A stretch of DNA of 9,142 nucleotides from CAYWEP01 sp964457405 (GCA_964457405.1 CAYWEP010000048.1:1-9142); one strand, 5' to 3'; numbered from the stretch's first letter, positions 1 to 6,509 are shown. Notes: a model not told the origin generated them from the letters alone. Program-made: numbers and translations.

Positions 1-102
1 ATTATCTTAGATAGAGAAGGAATTGTGCGTTTTGTTAAAGACGATCCGCAAATGGCAGTGAGAAATGAGGAGTTAAAAGAGAAATTGCAGATGATTGAAT
101 AG
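1..102 (+). CDS. C-terminal end of a probable thioredoxin-fold (redoxin/TlpA/Sco-like) protein, partial
   Basis: Frame 1 is open from the window edge to TAG at 100-102, giving 33 residues. The fragment starts IILDREGIVRFVKDDPQ and ends in a charged helix (EELKEKLQ). A hydrophobic strand, then D-R-E-G, then a second strand is the usual end of thioredoxin-like folds of the redoxin, TlpA or Sco type, where this hairpin is followed by a last helix. The catalytic CxxC, if present, lies upstream and cannot be seen. The next gene starts 3 bases after the stop, so the two are probably co-transcribed. A thiol or copper-chaperone redoxin would suit the Cys-rich membrane proteins and metal ATPase downstream, but the assignment rests on a short tail and is an inference. 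Confidence 0.5.
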   Translation: MILDREGIVRFVKDDPQMAVRNEELKEKLQMIE

Positions 103-105
103 CAT

Positions 106-534
106 ATGGGCATATCAATAAGAAATGGAGTACTTGCAACGGTAACTCTTTTGACTGTCTATATAACAATCGTTTCTCTTGTCAGTGGGTCGGAGTTTAT
201 GCTCACGCAGCTAGCGAAGTTTTGGTATTTCGTAATCAGTCTTGCCGTAGGTTTTGGTATTCAGGTCGGCCTTTATTCCTATTTGAAACATGCGATACAG
301 CATAAAAATACTTCGGGAAAAGTTCTTACGGTTTCAGGAACTACTTCAACCGTTGCAATGGTTTCCTGCTGCGCTCACTATCTTGTCAATCTCTTACCAA
401 TTTTAGGAGCTGTGGGCATTATTACTATTATTTCTCAGTATCAAGTACAGCTGTTCTGGGTCGGTTTGGCATTCAACCTTGCCGGAATTTTATATATGCT
501 CAATAGAGTTATGAAGTACACTCGTGGAATATGA
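106..534 (+). CDS. Small polytopic membrane protein with a Cys-Cys-Ala-His motif (putative metal-related)
   Basis: This 142-residue protein is strongly hydrophobic, with likely membrane segments around residues 9-27, 38-60, 78-108 (possibly two short helices) and 113-132. The striking part is residues 82-104, where SCCAHYLVNLLPILG places C88, C89 and H91 inside or at the edge of a membrane helix, followed by L-P-x-L-G. Vicinal cysteines within a helix are typical of metal or thiol-handling membrane proteins (MerT-type mercury importers also carry a Cys pair), but I see no specific MerT homology and would not name it. It starts 3 bases after the upstream stop without a clear Shine-Dalgarno site, and its stop overlaps the next start as ATGA. 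Gene context (redoxin tail upstream, metal ATPase downstream) supports a role in copper or other soft-metal handling, by inference only. Confidence 0.8.
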   Translation: MGISIRNGVLATVTLLTVYITIVSLVSGSEFMLTQLAKFWYFVISLAVGFGIQVGLYSYLKHAIQHKNTSGKVLTVSGTTSTVAMVSCCAHYLVNLLPILGAVGIITIISQYQVQLFWVGLAFNLAGILYMLNRVMKYTRGI

Positions 535-1043
535 AAACAGTGGTGTGGATTATTATTTTTGCTATTGCCTTCGGATTTGTCGAGGCCGCGGTCGTTGTGT
601 ATCTTCGGCACTTGCTTGGTACTGGTTTTACTCCTCCTCAAGTCAGTAAAGATCAAGTGTTAGTCCTAACACCGGGCATTGCTTTCTTGGATCCGAAAAC
701 CGCACTTTTGATCATCGAAGACTCGGGCATACTTCGCATCGAGCAGTTTCGGGAAGCAGCAACGCTTATTATGTTGGCTACCGTCGCACTCCTTGCTGGG
801 AGGAGATTGAAGGATCGGATTGCATATTTTCTTCTTGCTTTTGGTATCTGGGATATTTTTTATTACCTCTTTCTCAAGCTAGCAATTGACTGGCCGAAAT
901 CGTTTACCGATCCTGATATATTCTTTCTCTTACCAGTCCCCTGGGTAGGGCCGGTTATTACCCCCATCCTGATTTCATCTATTCTTGTTTTTGCTGCAGT
1001 TATCTTTATTCTAAGGGAGGCGAGAGGATATGAGGAAAAATAA
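531..1043 (+). CDS. Conserved multi-pass membrane protein of unknown function
   Basis: The 170-residue product has membrane segments at about 4-24, 76-92, 97-117 and 140-161. Recognisable conserved blocks are FVEAAVVVYLR (16-26, with E18 and R26 in a helix), REAATLIML (74-82), GIWDIFYYLFLK (105-116), W121-P122, and a PVPW block at 135-138 followed by G-P-V. Charged residues within hydrophobic helices together with W-D and P-W motifs suggest a conserved functional site in the membrane and not a simple anchor. I recall similar uncharacterised proteins in diverse bacteria but cannot give a function. The start overlaps the previous stop (ATGA, 531-534), indicating translational coupling, and the end overlaps the next gene by 14 bases. 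Real-gene confidence is high; function is unknown. Confidence 0.82.
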   Translation: MKTVVWIIIFAIAFGFVEAAVVVYLRHLLGTGFTPPQVSKDQVLVLTPGIAFLDPKTALLIIEDSGILRIEQFREAATLIMLATVALLAGRRLKDRIAYFLLAFGIWDIFYYLFLKLAIDWPKSFTDPDIFFLLPVPWVGPVITPILISSILVFAAVIFILREARGYEEK

Positions 1044-2070
1044 TATAAAACGACCTGTCTTGACGCAGGCGAAAAATCATATACCGAAGTCTCAAAGTGA
1101 TGAGTACGTAACAATTTCGTTATCAAAAAAAGCGATAGCTTTTCTTGCTGTGGTTTTTGTATTGTTGCTGGTTTCGTTCTCAGTAGTACTTCGTCCCTCT
1201 CTTTTTGCACTTGACAGTGCGCAAGTGGAAAAGGCTGCTTTGACGCTACGGGGAATGCCTGTTATCGGAGACTACGTCCCGGCAAAATATCTTCCAACAG
1301 CGTACATTCTTGCGCAGGTGACGCCCAAAGAAGGTTACCGGACAAAGATTGTCTTTGGCGACGTAGTCGTAAAAATGATTCAGGCAGGAGTAATTGATAG
1401 GCAAAAAGTCGAGGAGCTATACAAAGGCAGGGGAGGAGTCCCAAAGGAAATGCAGGAGTATCTGTCAAAGCCGTCAGACACACCAATTCATGTAACAGCA
1501 GACAATAGCTGGTGGATCGTCAATCTCCTCTGGCCGATCGGGCTCGCAAATAAAATGTCAGTGAACGAGCGGGGTCCCATTGCTGGGGAGAATGTCGGAA
1601 GTTTTGCTTCAACTGGCGGATGGGATCTGGGGAGGGAAAAAAATGGGGGTGTTTACTATAATTCTCTAAATCTTATAAAGTTAACGCCTGAACAGGAGAA
1701 ACGAGTGAGAACACTGGCTGATACGATCTACCGCCCGTGCTGTAATAACTCAACCTTTTTCCAGGATTGCAATCACGGCTCAGCAGCGCTTGGAATTATA
1801 GAACTTGGCGTAACGCAAGAACTGTCAGATGATGAGGTATATAAAACTGTTCTTGCCTTTAACGCGTATTGGTTTCCGCAAAACTATGCAGAAACTGCTC
1901 TGTATTTCCAAAAAGTGAAAAACCAGGAATGGAAAAAAATTGACCCGAAAGTTATTCTGTCCAAAGACTACTCAAGTATCAGCGGATGGCTGGCAAATGT
2001 GGATACACCGCTTAAGAAAATGCCAGATATTCTCCCTGCATTGCAGAACTCAGGGAGCTGCAGCGCATAG
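1030..2070 (+). CDS. Membrane-anchored protein with PCCNN and DCNHG cysteine/histidine motifs, unknown function
   Basis: The 346-residue protein has a basic N-terminus, one membrane segment at about 34-57 (signal anchor or uncleaved signal), and a soluble, probably exported domain. Residues 236-250 contain PCCNN (C237, C238) and DCNHG (C247, H249), followed by an ALGIIELG helix and the aromatic block FNAYWFPQNY (277-286). The compact C-C-x(8)-C-x-H set looks like a metal or redox site; a further Cys (C344) sits near the C-terminus. I do not recognise a named family, although this motif combination seems conserved and not accidental. Translation probably starts at 1030: AAGGGAGG at 1013-1020 lies 9 bases upstream. 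It overlaps the previous gene by 14 bases, and a deformylase-like gene follows after 10 bases. The exported Cys/His site fits an envelope metal-handling role alongside the ATPase, as inference. Confidence 0.8.
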   Translation: MRKNNIKRPVLTQAKNHIPKSQSDEYVTISLSKKAIAFLAVVFVLLLVSFSVVLRPSLFALDSAQVEKAALTLRGMPVIGDYVPAKYLPTAYILAQVTPKEGYRTKIVFGDVVVKMIQAGVIDRQKVEELYKGRGGVPKEMQEYLSKPSDTPIHVTADNSWWIVNLLWPIGLANKMSVNERGPIAGENVGSFASTGGWDLGREKNGGVYYNSLNLIKLTPEQEKRVRTLADTIYRPCCNNSTFFQDCNHGSAALGIIELGVTQELSDDEVYKTVLAFNAYWFPQNYAETALYFQKVKNQEWKKIDPKVILSKDYSSISGWLANVDTPLKKMPDILPALQNSGSCSA

Positions 2071-2074
2071 AGGA
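2069..2074 (+). promoter_or_regulatory. Shine-Dalgarno site fixing the start of the deformylase-like gene
   Basis: AGAGGA lies 6 bases before ATG 2081. It supports starting the gene there and not at the in-frame ATG 1940, which is buried 131 bases inside the preceding gene and would add 47 residues with no deformylase character. Confidence 0.6.
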
Positions 2075-2080
2075 AATGGA

Positions 2081-2533
2081 ATGGATATGATTGTAAAAGA
2101 ACCGAATCAGGTTTTACACAAAATGAGTTCTAATGTTGAAGATTTTAATGAAGCGAAAACAATTGCGCAACAACTAACAAGTGAAATAAAAGAAGTCGAC
2201 AAGCCATGGCGTTTTTGGCTAGGCTTGGCAGCACCGCAAATTGGAGTAAACAAACGGATTGTTCTGCTGAAGGAGGCCTTTCACAAATATAAAATACTCA
2301 TAAACCCGGAGATAGTGCTCAGCAAGCTACAATTACCGATAGTTTCAAGATGTCTTAGTTTGAAAGGTTTATATCTTATTGTTTACCCGCTTTGGGTAAA
2401 AGTTAGATACCAAGATTTTAACCAACGCATACACGAAAAAACAATTTTCGGGCCTCGTGCCGCTGTTTTGCAGCAAGAGATAGATCATATTAATGGTATC
2501 TTGCTAAAAGATAAAGGGAGGAAGATCTTATGA
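2081..2533 (+). CDS. Peptide deformylase-like protein with an altered zinc site (HExxH changed to QExxH)
   Basis: The 150-residue length and motif order match peptide deformylase, the metalloenzyme that removes the formyl group from nascent peptides. Motif 1 is GLAAPQIGV (48-56), usually preceded by a Gly that is Trp46 here. Motif 2, normally EGCLS, is SRCLS (89-93), keeping metal ligand C91. Motif 3, normally QHExDH, is QQEIDH (131-136): catalytic-type E133 and ligand H136 remain, but the first metal His is Gln132 (codon CAA, one base from CAC/CAT). Deformylase needs Cys and two His to hold its metal, so this copy may be weak, bind a different metal, or have another role. It sits between the DCNHG protein and the P-type ATPase, with its stop overlapping the ATPase start (ATGA). 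That is an odd place for a housekeeping gene, and suggests a second, specialised paralogue. Homology is secure; activity is uncertain. Confidence 0.8.
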   Translation: MDMIVKEPNQVLHKMSSNVEDFNEAKTIAQQLTSEIKEVDKPWRFWLGLAAPQIGVNKRIVLLKEAFHKYKILINPEIVLSKLQLPIVSRCLSLKGLYLIVYPLWVKVRYQDFNQRIHEKTIFGPRAAVLQQEIDHINGILLKDKGRKIL

Positions 2534-4752
2534 GTTACGCTTGTCCAATGCACAAAGACGTTACTTCGGATAAACCGGGGACGTGTCCGAAGTGCGGAAT
2601 GGCGCTTCGCGAAATCAAAAATCAAAAATCAAAAATCAAAAATACGGAAGATCATGCCAAGCACATGGAACATACGATGAGAAGAGTGGAGGAAATGAGC
2701 TTTTGGGAAAAAACCAAGATGAGTATGACCATGAGTATGGGCATGGAGCACGGGGGATTGGCAGGACGGGAGATGGCCAAGCTCATGGAAGAGGATATCC
2801 GCAATAAATTCTTTGTTTCCTTTATTCTTTCTATCCCAATCATACTTTACTCGCCGCTTGGTACTGAATTTCTTAAGCTCAACCTCCCATCACCAATCCC
2901 GATACCCTGGCTTCTGTTTTTTTTAACCACCCCGGTATTTTTCTACGGAGGTTGGATCTTTTTATATTCCACCTACATGGCGCTGAAGCAAAAAACACTC
3001 AATATGGCAGTTCTCATCGCGGTTGGTATAACAGCGGCCTATGGATTTAGCGTTGTTTTAACTCTTTTAGGAAGCGCAGATTCTTACTATGAAGCAGCGG
3101 TAATGCTTACTACCTTCGTGCTTTTTGGCCATTGGATGGAGATGAAGTCCAGGCGCGGCACAACTGATGCCCTTCAAGCACTCTTCAATCTGGTTCCGCC
3201 GCAGGCACGGGTCTTTCGAAACGGCAAAGAAGAGCTTATTCCAACAGCTCAAGTAAAACTCGGAGATACTGTTATATTAAAACCCGGTGATAAAGTGCCG
3301 GTTGACGGGGAAATCGTTGAGGGAGAAACAGCCATCGATGAATCATTGGTGACCGGAGAGTCAATCCCTGTAGCAAAAAAGGTTGGGGATAAGGTCATTG
3401 GTGGATCGATCAACCAGTCAGGCTCCGTGCGATTCAAAGCGAAACGGGTTGGGGAAGACACTGCGCTTGCTCAAATCGTCAAAATGGTGGAAATTGCGCA
3501 AAACTCAAAAGCACCCGGGCAGAAGCTCGCCGATAGGTTTGCGCAGTATTTGGTTATTGTTGCAGTGGGAGGAGGGCTTCTAACCTTTGCCGTGTGGTTT
3601 CTCATTTTAGGTCAGCCTATGATGTTTGCGCTTACCTTTGCAATCTCAACCGTTGTTATCGCCTGTCCAGATGCATTAGGTTTGGCGACTCCTACAGCTG
3701 TTGCAGTAGGAACAGGTCTTGGCGCAAAACATAATATCCTCATAAAAGACGCCCCGACTTTAGAGCAGGTCTCAAAAATCCAAGCAGTCGTCCTTGATAA
3801 AACAGGAACACTTACGGAAGGAAAACCCACTATTACCGATATCATTCCGGGTAAAGGATATACGGAGAAAGAAATTCTCCGCCTGGCAGCCGCAGCTGAG
3901 GCCAAATCTTCTCATCCGTTAAGTCAGGCTGTATTAACAGAGGTAAAACGAAGAAAGATTGGCATACCAGGAAACGTTGAGAGATTTACGAACATTTCAG
4001 GACACGGTGTAGAGGCAGTGGTTGATGGCAGACGCGTTCTTGTGGGAACGCCAAAGCTCATGAAAGATAGGAAGATCGATCTTTCAGCACTGCAGCAGTA
4101 TATTGACCGTATTTTGGAAAAAGGAAAGACACTCATTATCCTTGCGGTTGATAAAAAGATTGCCGGTGTTGTTGCGGCTGAGGACCCGATGAAACCAAAT
4201 GCGGAAATTGCAGTGAAAAAAATGCAGGATCTCGGTCTTGAAGTAGCGATGATCACAGGCGATAATCAAAAGACTGCAGAGCGGATAGGGGAAACATTGG
4301 GTATTACCCGGATTTTTGCAGAGGTGTTGCCTGAGGATAAAGCAAAATATGTAAAAAAGCTTCAGAAAGAAAATAAGTTTGTTGCTATGGTAGGAGACGG
4401 GGTCAATGACGCGCCTGCTTTGGCCCAGGCAGATATCGGTATAGCAATCGGCGCCGGCACAGATGTCGCCATAGAGACAGCAAAGGTCGTTCTTATGAAG
4501 TCAGATCCTGCGGATATTCTTCGCGCCATCAGGCTTTCAAAGGCAACGGTTCGCAAGATGAAGCAAAATCTCTTCTGGGCGTCAATTTACAATCTGTTGG
4601 CAATCCCCATTGCAGCAGGGGTGCTCTATCCGACGTATCATATTTCCCTGCGACCCGAATGGGCAGCGCTTCTGATGAGTATTTCATCAATCATCGTTGC
4701 CACCAATGCAGTACTCCTGAATAGAGCGGAGAAGGAGCTTGTAGCGGTTTGA
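2530..4752 (+). CDS. P1B-type heavy-metal (copper-like) transporting ATPase with CPD metal-site motif
   Basis: A full-length (740 aa) metal-pumping P-type ATPase that should move a soft metal ion, most likely Cu, across the cytoplasmic membrane at the cost of ATP. An N-terminal heavy-metal-binding domain (residues 3-26: CPMH at 5-8, C19, C22, M24) is followed by a Lys/Asn linker built on a 7-base repeat and a His/Met-rich stretch (42-75, including MSMTMSMGMEHGG). Then come the membrane domain, TGES (275-278), the M4 motif C379-P380-D381, DKTGTLT (423-429, phosphorylated Asp423), HP (462-463), GHG (491-493), TGDN (576-579) and GDGVNDAP (622-629). M5 has N680 and Y687-N688; M6 has MSISS (716-720). 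M5/M6 look Cu-type, but the M4 triplet is CPD and not CPC or CPH. The region around 91-220 resembles CopB-like pumps. AAGGGAGGA at 2514-2522 is a strong Shine-Dalgarno site 7 bases before the ATG, and the start overlaps the upstream stop by 4 bases. Family certain; ion and direction inferred. Confidence 0.95.
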   Translation: MSYACPMHKDVTSDKPGTCPKCGMALREIKNQKSKIKNTEDHAKHMEHTMRRVEEMSFWEKTKMSMTMSMGMEHGGLAGREMAKLMEEDIRNKFFVSFILSIPIILYSPLGTEFLKLNLPSPIPIPWLLFFLTTPVFFYGGWIFLYSTYMALKQKTLNMAVLIAVGITAAYGFSVVLTLLGSADSYYEAAVMLTTFVLFGHWMEMKSRRGTTDALQALFNLVPPQARVFRNGKEELIPTAQVKLGDTVILKPGDKVPVDGEIVEGETAIDESLVTGESIPVAKKVGDKVIGGSINQSGSVRFKAKRVGEDTALAQIVKMVEIAQNSKAPGQKLADRFAQYLVIVAVGGGLLTFAVWFLILGQPMMFALTFAISTVVIACPDALGLATPTAVAVGTGLGAKHNILIKDAPTLEQVSKIQAVVLDKTGTLTEGKPTITDIIPGKGYTEKEILRLAAAAEAKSSHPLSQAVLTEVKRRKIGIPGNVERFTNISGHGVEAVVDGRRVLVGTPKLMKDRKIDLSALQQYIDRILEKGKTLIILAVDKKIAGVVAAEDPMKPNAEIAVKKMQDLGLEVAMITGDNQKTAERIGETLGITRIFAEVLPEDKAKYVKKLQKENKFVAMVGDGVNDAPALAQADIGIAIGAGTDVAIETAKVVLMKSDPADILRAIRLSKATVRKMKQNLFWASIYNLLAIPIAAGVLYPTYHISLRPEWAALLMSISSIIVATNAVLLNRAEKELVAV
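2614..2641 (+). repeat. Four-copy 7-base tandem repeat inside the ATPase gene
   Basis: Four perfect consecutive copies of ATCAAAA occur 84 bases into the ATPase gene, in the Lys/Asn/Ile-rich linker (about residues 29-37) between the metal-binding domain and the His/Met-rich segment. Seven is not a multiple of three, so gain or loss of one unit would shift the frame and end translation early. It may be a slippage-prone switch, or merely a low-complexity linker. Confidence 0.85.
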
Positions 4753-4776
4753 CGAGTGAAAATAAGCAGATATGAT
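4749..4776 (+). promoter_or_regulatory. Probable sigma-70-type promoter for the TIM-barrel-like gene
   Basis: TTGACG (4749-4754), overlapping the ATPase stop codon, and TATGAT (4771-4776) are separated by 16 bases and are both close to consensus. Transcription would begin near 4783, leaving only about 13 bases before ATG 4796 and no Shine-Dalgarno site. A second box, TATAGT (4788-4793), lies too close to the ATG to serve that start. Confidence 0.55.
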
Positions 4777-4795
4777 TTTATTTACTCTATAGTTC

Positions 4796-5806
4796 ATGTT
4801 ATCATTTAAGAACAAAAATAGTGTTCTTCTTTTCCTGATCATTTTTGCTGAAATAGTTATCCTTGGTTTTGGGATTTTCCTTGCCAGACGCAACCAAGAC
4901 ACTTCAATTTCATCACAACAAGAAGAAGGAGTGTTGTGGATAGAGGATAATAATCTCCATGAAGCAGGCGGCGTGCCCGTCGATGCATTACAGATGTATA
5001 GCCCGGCATTTATCGATCAATGGAGTGAAGCGCGAAAGCAGATACGAGTATATATGTACAGATATAACAGTTTAAAAAACTTGGAAAACGGATACACGGA
5101 TGCGTATCTCAGAGACAACCTTTTACCTTTACTCAAAGAATCAAACATCGATTTTGCCCTCGATGTTCCTCCTCCGAATTGGTATTGCGGTACTGGAGAC
5201 AAGCTCATGGAAGCTGAAGGAGACTATATCCAAAAGGTTTCAGACTTAGGAGGTATTGTTTCGTATGTTAGTTTGCAAAGTATTTTATCAAAGCCTTCTG
5301 AAAAGTGTCCCAACTATACAACCGCCAAGCGGATTGACAATGTCGTCCGCTTTGCCAAATATATAAAAAATCGTTTCCCAAATATACAAGTAGGCATTAT
5401 CGATGCGCTCGTTGCCAAGGGAGAGGAGTACAGATCTGTGTATAGGCAATTAGTAGAGAGCATGGCAGAAGAAAACCTCAAACTTGACTATATCCATCTT
5501 GATTTTCCAATGGAAAAAGCGAGTAGGAATTGGAAAAATCTCAAACAAGCAGAGGATTTTATCAAGAACGAGTTAGGTATTCGTGTCGGCGTTACCTATA
5601 CCTCATCCAAAGGTGGCATGGCATCAAGCAAAGCCTGGCAGGAAAACGTATTAAAAGCCTATCGCGAGTACTATGCCGCCGGCGGGAGGCCGGATGACCT
5701 CTTAATCATGAGCTGGTATACCTATCCTCGATACAATCTCCCTGAGAAAGAGCCCTATACCTTCATGAACACGGTCCTCATATTCGCGAGACTTATAGAG
5801 TCGTGA
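4796..5806 (+). CDS. Membrane-anchored, exported TIM-barrel-like (glycosidase-like) protein
   Basis: The 336-residue protein has a short basic N-terminus and one hydrophobic segment at 10-30, ending in an RR pair: a signal anchor or uncleaved signal peptide that places the rest outside the membrane. The body alternates strands and helices as in a TIM barrel. Strand-like pieces are IRVYMYRY (83-90), IDFALDVPPP (118-127), GIVSYVSL (153-160), IQVGIIDAL (197-205), DYIHLDF (231-237), IRVGVTYTS (262-270) and LLIMSWYTYP (302-311). Acidic residues at strand ends (D123, D203, D236, E240) and the final strand with W307/Y308 resemble glycoside hydrolase architecture. No specific family is recognisable and the catalytic pair cannot be assigned. 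C131 and C171 could form a disulfide outside the cell. A promoter directly upstream suggests transcription independent of the metal operon. No Shine-Dalgarno site precedes the ATG. Confidence 0.75.
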   Translation: MLSFKNKNSVLLFLIIFAEIVILGFGIFLARRNQDTSISSQQEEGVLWIEDNNLHEAGGVPVDALQMYSPAFIDQWSEARKQIRVYMYRYNSLKNLENGYTDAYLRDNLLPLLKESNIDFALDVPPPNWYCGTGDKLMEAEGDYIQKVSDLGGIVSYVSLQSILSKPSEKCPNYTTAKRIDNVVRFAKYIKNRFPNIQVGIIDALVAKGEEYRSVYRQLVESMAEENLKLDYIHLDFPMEKASRNWKNLKQAEDFIKNELGIRVGVTYTSSKGGMASSKAWQENVLKAYREYYAAGGRPDDLLIMSWYTYPRYNLPEKEPYTFMNTVLIFARLIES

Positions 5807-5836
5807 TTGGCATAATGCCTTATAGTATGATATATT
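5807..5836 (+). promoter_or_regulatory. Possible promoter for the DGR-target-like gene
   Basis: TTGGCA (5807-5812) directly follows the previous stop, and TATATT (5831-5836) lies 18 bases later. An alternative -10, TATGAT (5826-5831), has no good -35 at normal spacing. Either predicts a start of transcription 4-9 bases before ATG 5847, so the mRNA would be almost leaderless. Confidence 0.4.
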
Positions 5837-5846
5837 GTTGAATAAT

Positions 5847-6509
5847 ATGGTAATAGAAGCACTGAGAAGAATAGGTAAGGCTCGTATAAAAACTGCTGAA
5901 CGACAAGTACCACAAGATATGCTGTTTTCTCAAGAACAGAAAGAAGCTCTCGTTAATGATGGAGCAGTAATTTATCTCCCTACAGGAGTAACTATAATGA
6001 AACAAGAGAAGCTTCAATTACAGAAAGGGAAACCCTCTTTCTGGTATGTTACCGAGGGTGGAGATGCATTACTTGCTTTACCTTCCAGGCGAATGGAGGT
6101 CGCGATTTACCCTGACCCAGAAAGATTTTTTGTACCAGGCACTTTTGATAAAGACTTAAATGAGCAAGAAAGGCTCGCTGCAGAAGACGGACAAGCTTTG
6201 AGTCAAATACTCGGCATAGAAGGGATAATGCAAATTATCCCAGCAGAAGCCTCAAGCGTTACGGAGGTAGCTTTTCAACGCCTTGATGGAACAGGCATAT
6301 GGTTATTTGGAGAAGAATACGCTGCTGCTCAAGGGCTAAAGTGGGTGTATGGGAGGACTAAAAACCCGACAAATAGAACTGGCTCCTTCGTTGCCGATGT
6401 TGGTGGCGCTCGTTCTGATAGTGGGCTGGATGTCAACGGCTGGCACCGCGACTGCGGCTTTGACTATCTTGGGGCTGTTCGATGGGTAGTGCCAAGTTTT
6501 GGCTTATAA
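5847..6509 (+). CDS. Uncharacterised protein with a C-terminal lectin-like, DGR-variable-region-like segment
   Basis: The 220-residue product lacks membrane segments and a signal peptide. The N-terminal 20 residues are a basic helix. The middle (40-150) is mixed, with an acidic helical part at 101-125. From about 145 the sequence looks like the C-terminal half of a C-type-lectin or FGE-sulfatase-like fold: GTGIWLFGEEYAAA, then WVYGRTKNPTN, a GGARS block (186-190) and finally LGAVRWVVP (208-216). Between GGARS and LGAVRW lies an odd Gly/Asp/His/Cys-rich stretch (191-207) whose codons nearly all end in C or T, as expected for AAC/AAT codons after adenine mutagenesis by a diversity-generating retroelement. 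CPR genomes are known to encode many such targets. I start it at ATG 5847; TTG codons at 5835 and 5838 are in frame but lie within or beside the promoter boxes. No reverse transcriptase or template repeat is in this window, so the DGR link is inference. Confidence 0.65.
   Translation: MVIEALRRIGKARIKTAERQVPQDMLFSQEQKEALVNDGAVIYLPTGVTIMKQEKLQLQKGKPSFWYVTEGGDALLALPSRRMEVAIYPDPERFFVPGTFDKDLNEQERLAAEDGQALSQILGIEGIMQIIPAEASSVTEVAFQRLDGTGIWLFGEEYAAAQGLKWVYGRTKNPTNRTGSFVADVGGARSDSGLDVNGWHRDCGFDYLGAVRWVVPSFGL
6402..6490 (+). other. Candidate DGR variable repeat at the 3' end of the preceding gene
   Basis: This covers residues 186-215. In codons 190-207, 15 of 18 end in C or T, and in 197-207 ten of eleven do, encoding N, G, H, R, D, C, G, F, D and Y around an invariant-looking Trp199. 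Every one is reachable from AAC or AAT by changing only A. The flank after it (6468-6490, GGGGCTGTTCGATGGG) is G-rich with few A, as an initiation-of-mutagenic-homology region would be. The boundaries are estimated because the template repeat is not in the window. Confidence 0.45.
6491..6503 (+). other. Short perfect hairpin just after the candidate variable repeat
   Basis: GCCAA-GTT-TTGGC forms a 5-base stem with a 3-base loop, ending 3 bases before the stop codon at 6507-6509. Known DGRs often carry a small hairpin or cruciform just downstream of the variable repeat that aids retrohoming. This one is shorter than the studied example and could be chance; there is no T run, so it is not a terminator. 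Confidence 0.35.

Noticed and set aside
1940..2080. Upstream extension of the deformylase-like gene to ATG 1940
   Set aside because: It would overlap the preceding gene by 131 bases and add 47 residues unlike deformylase; AGAGGA before ATG 2081 gives a better start.
3612..4256. Long antisense open frames opposite the P-type ATPase
   Set aside because: They mirror the conserved ATPase sequence in other frames and have no start signals or recognisable protein features.
5835..5846. TTG starts at 5835 and 5838 for the DGR-target-like gene
   Set aside because: They fall in or next to the -10 box and add only four residues; ATG 5847 is simpler.
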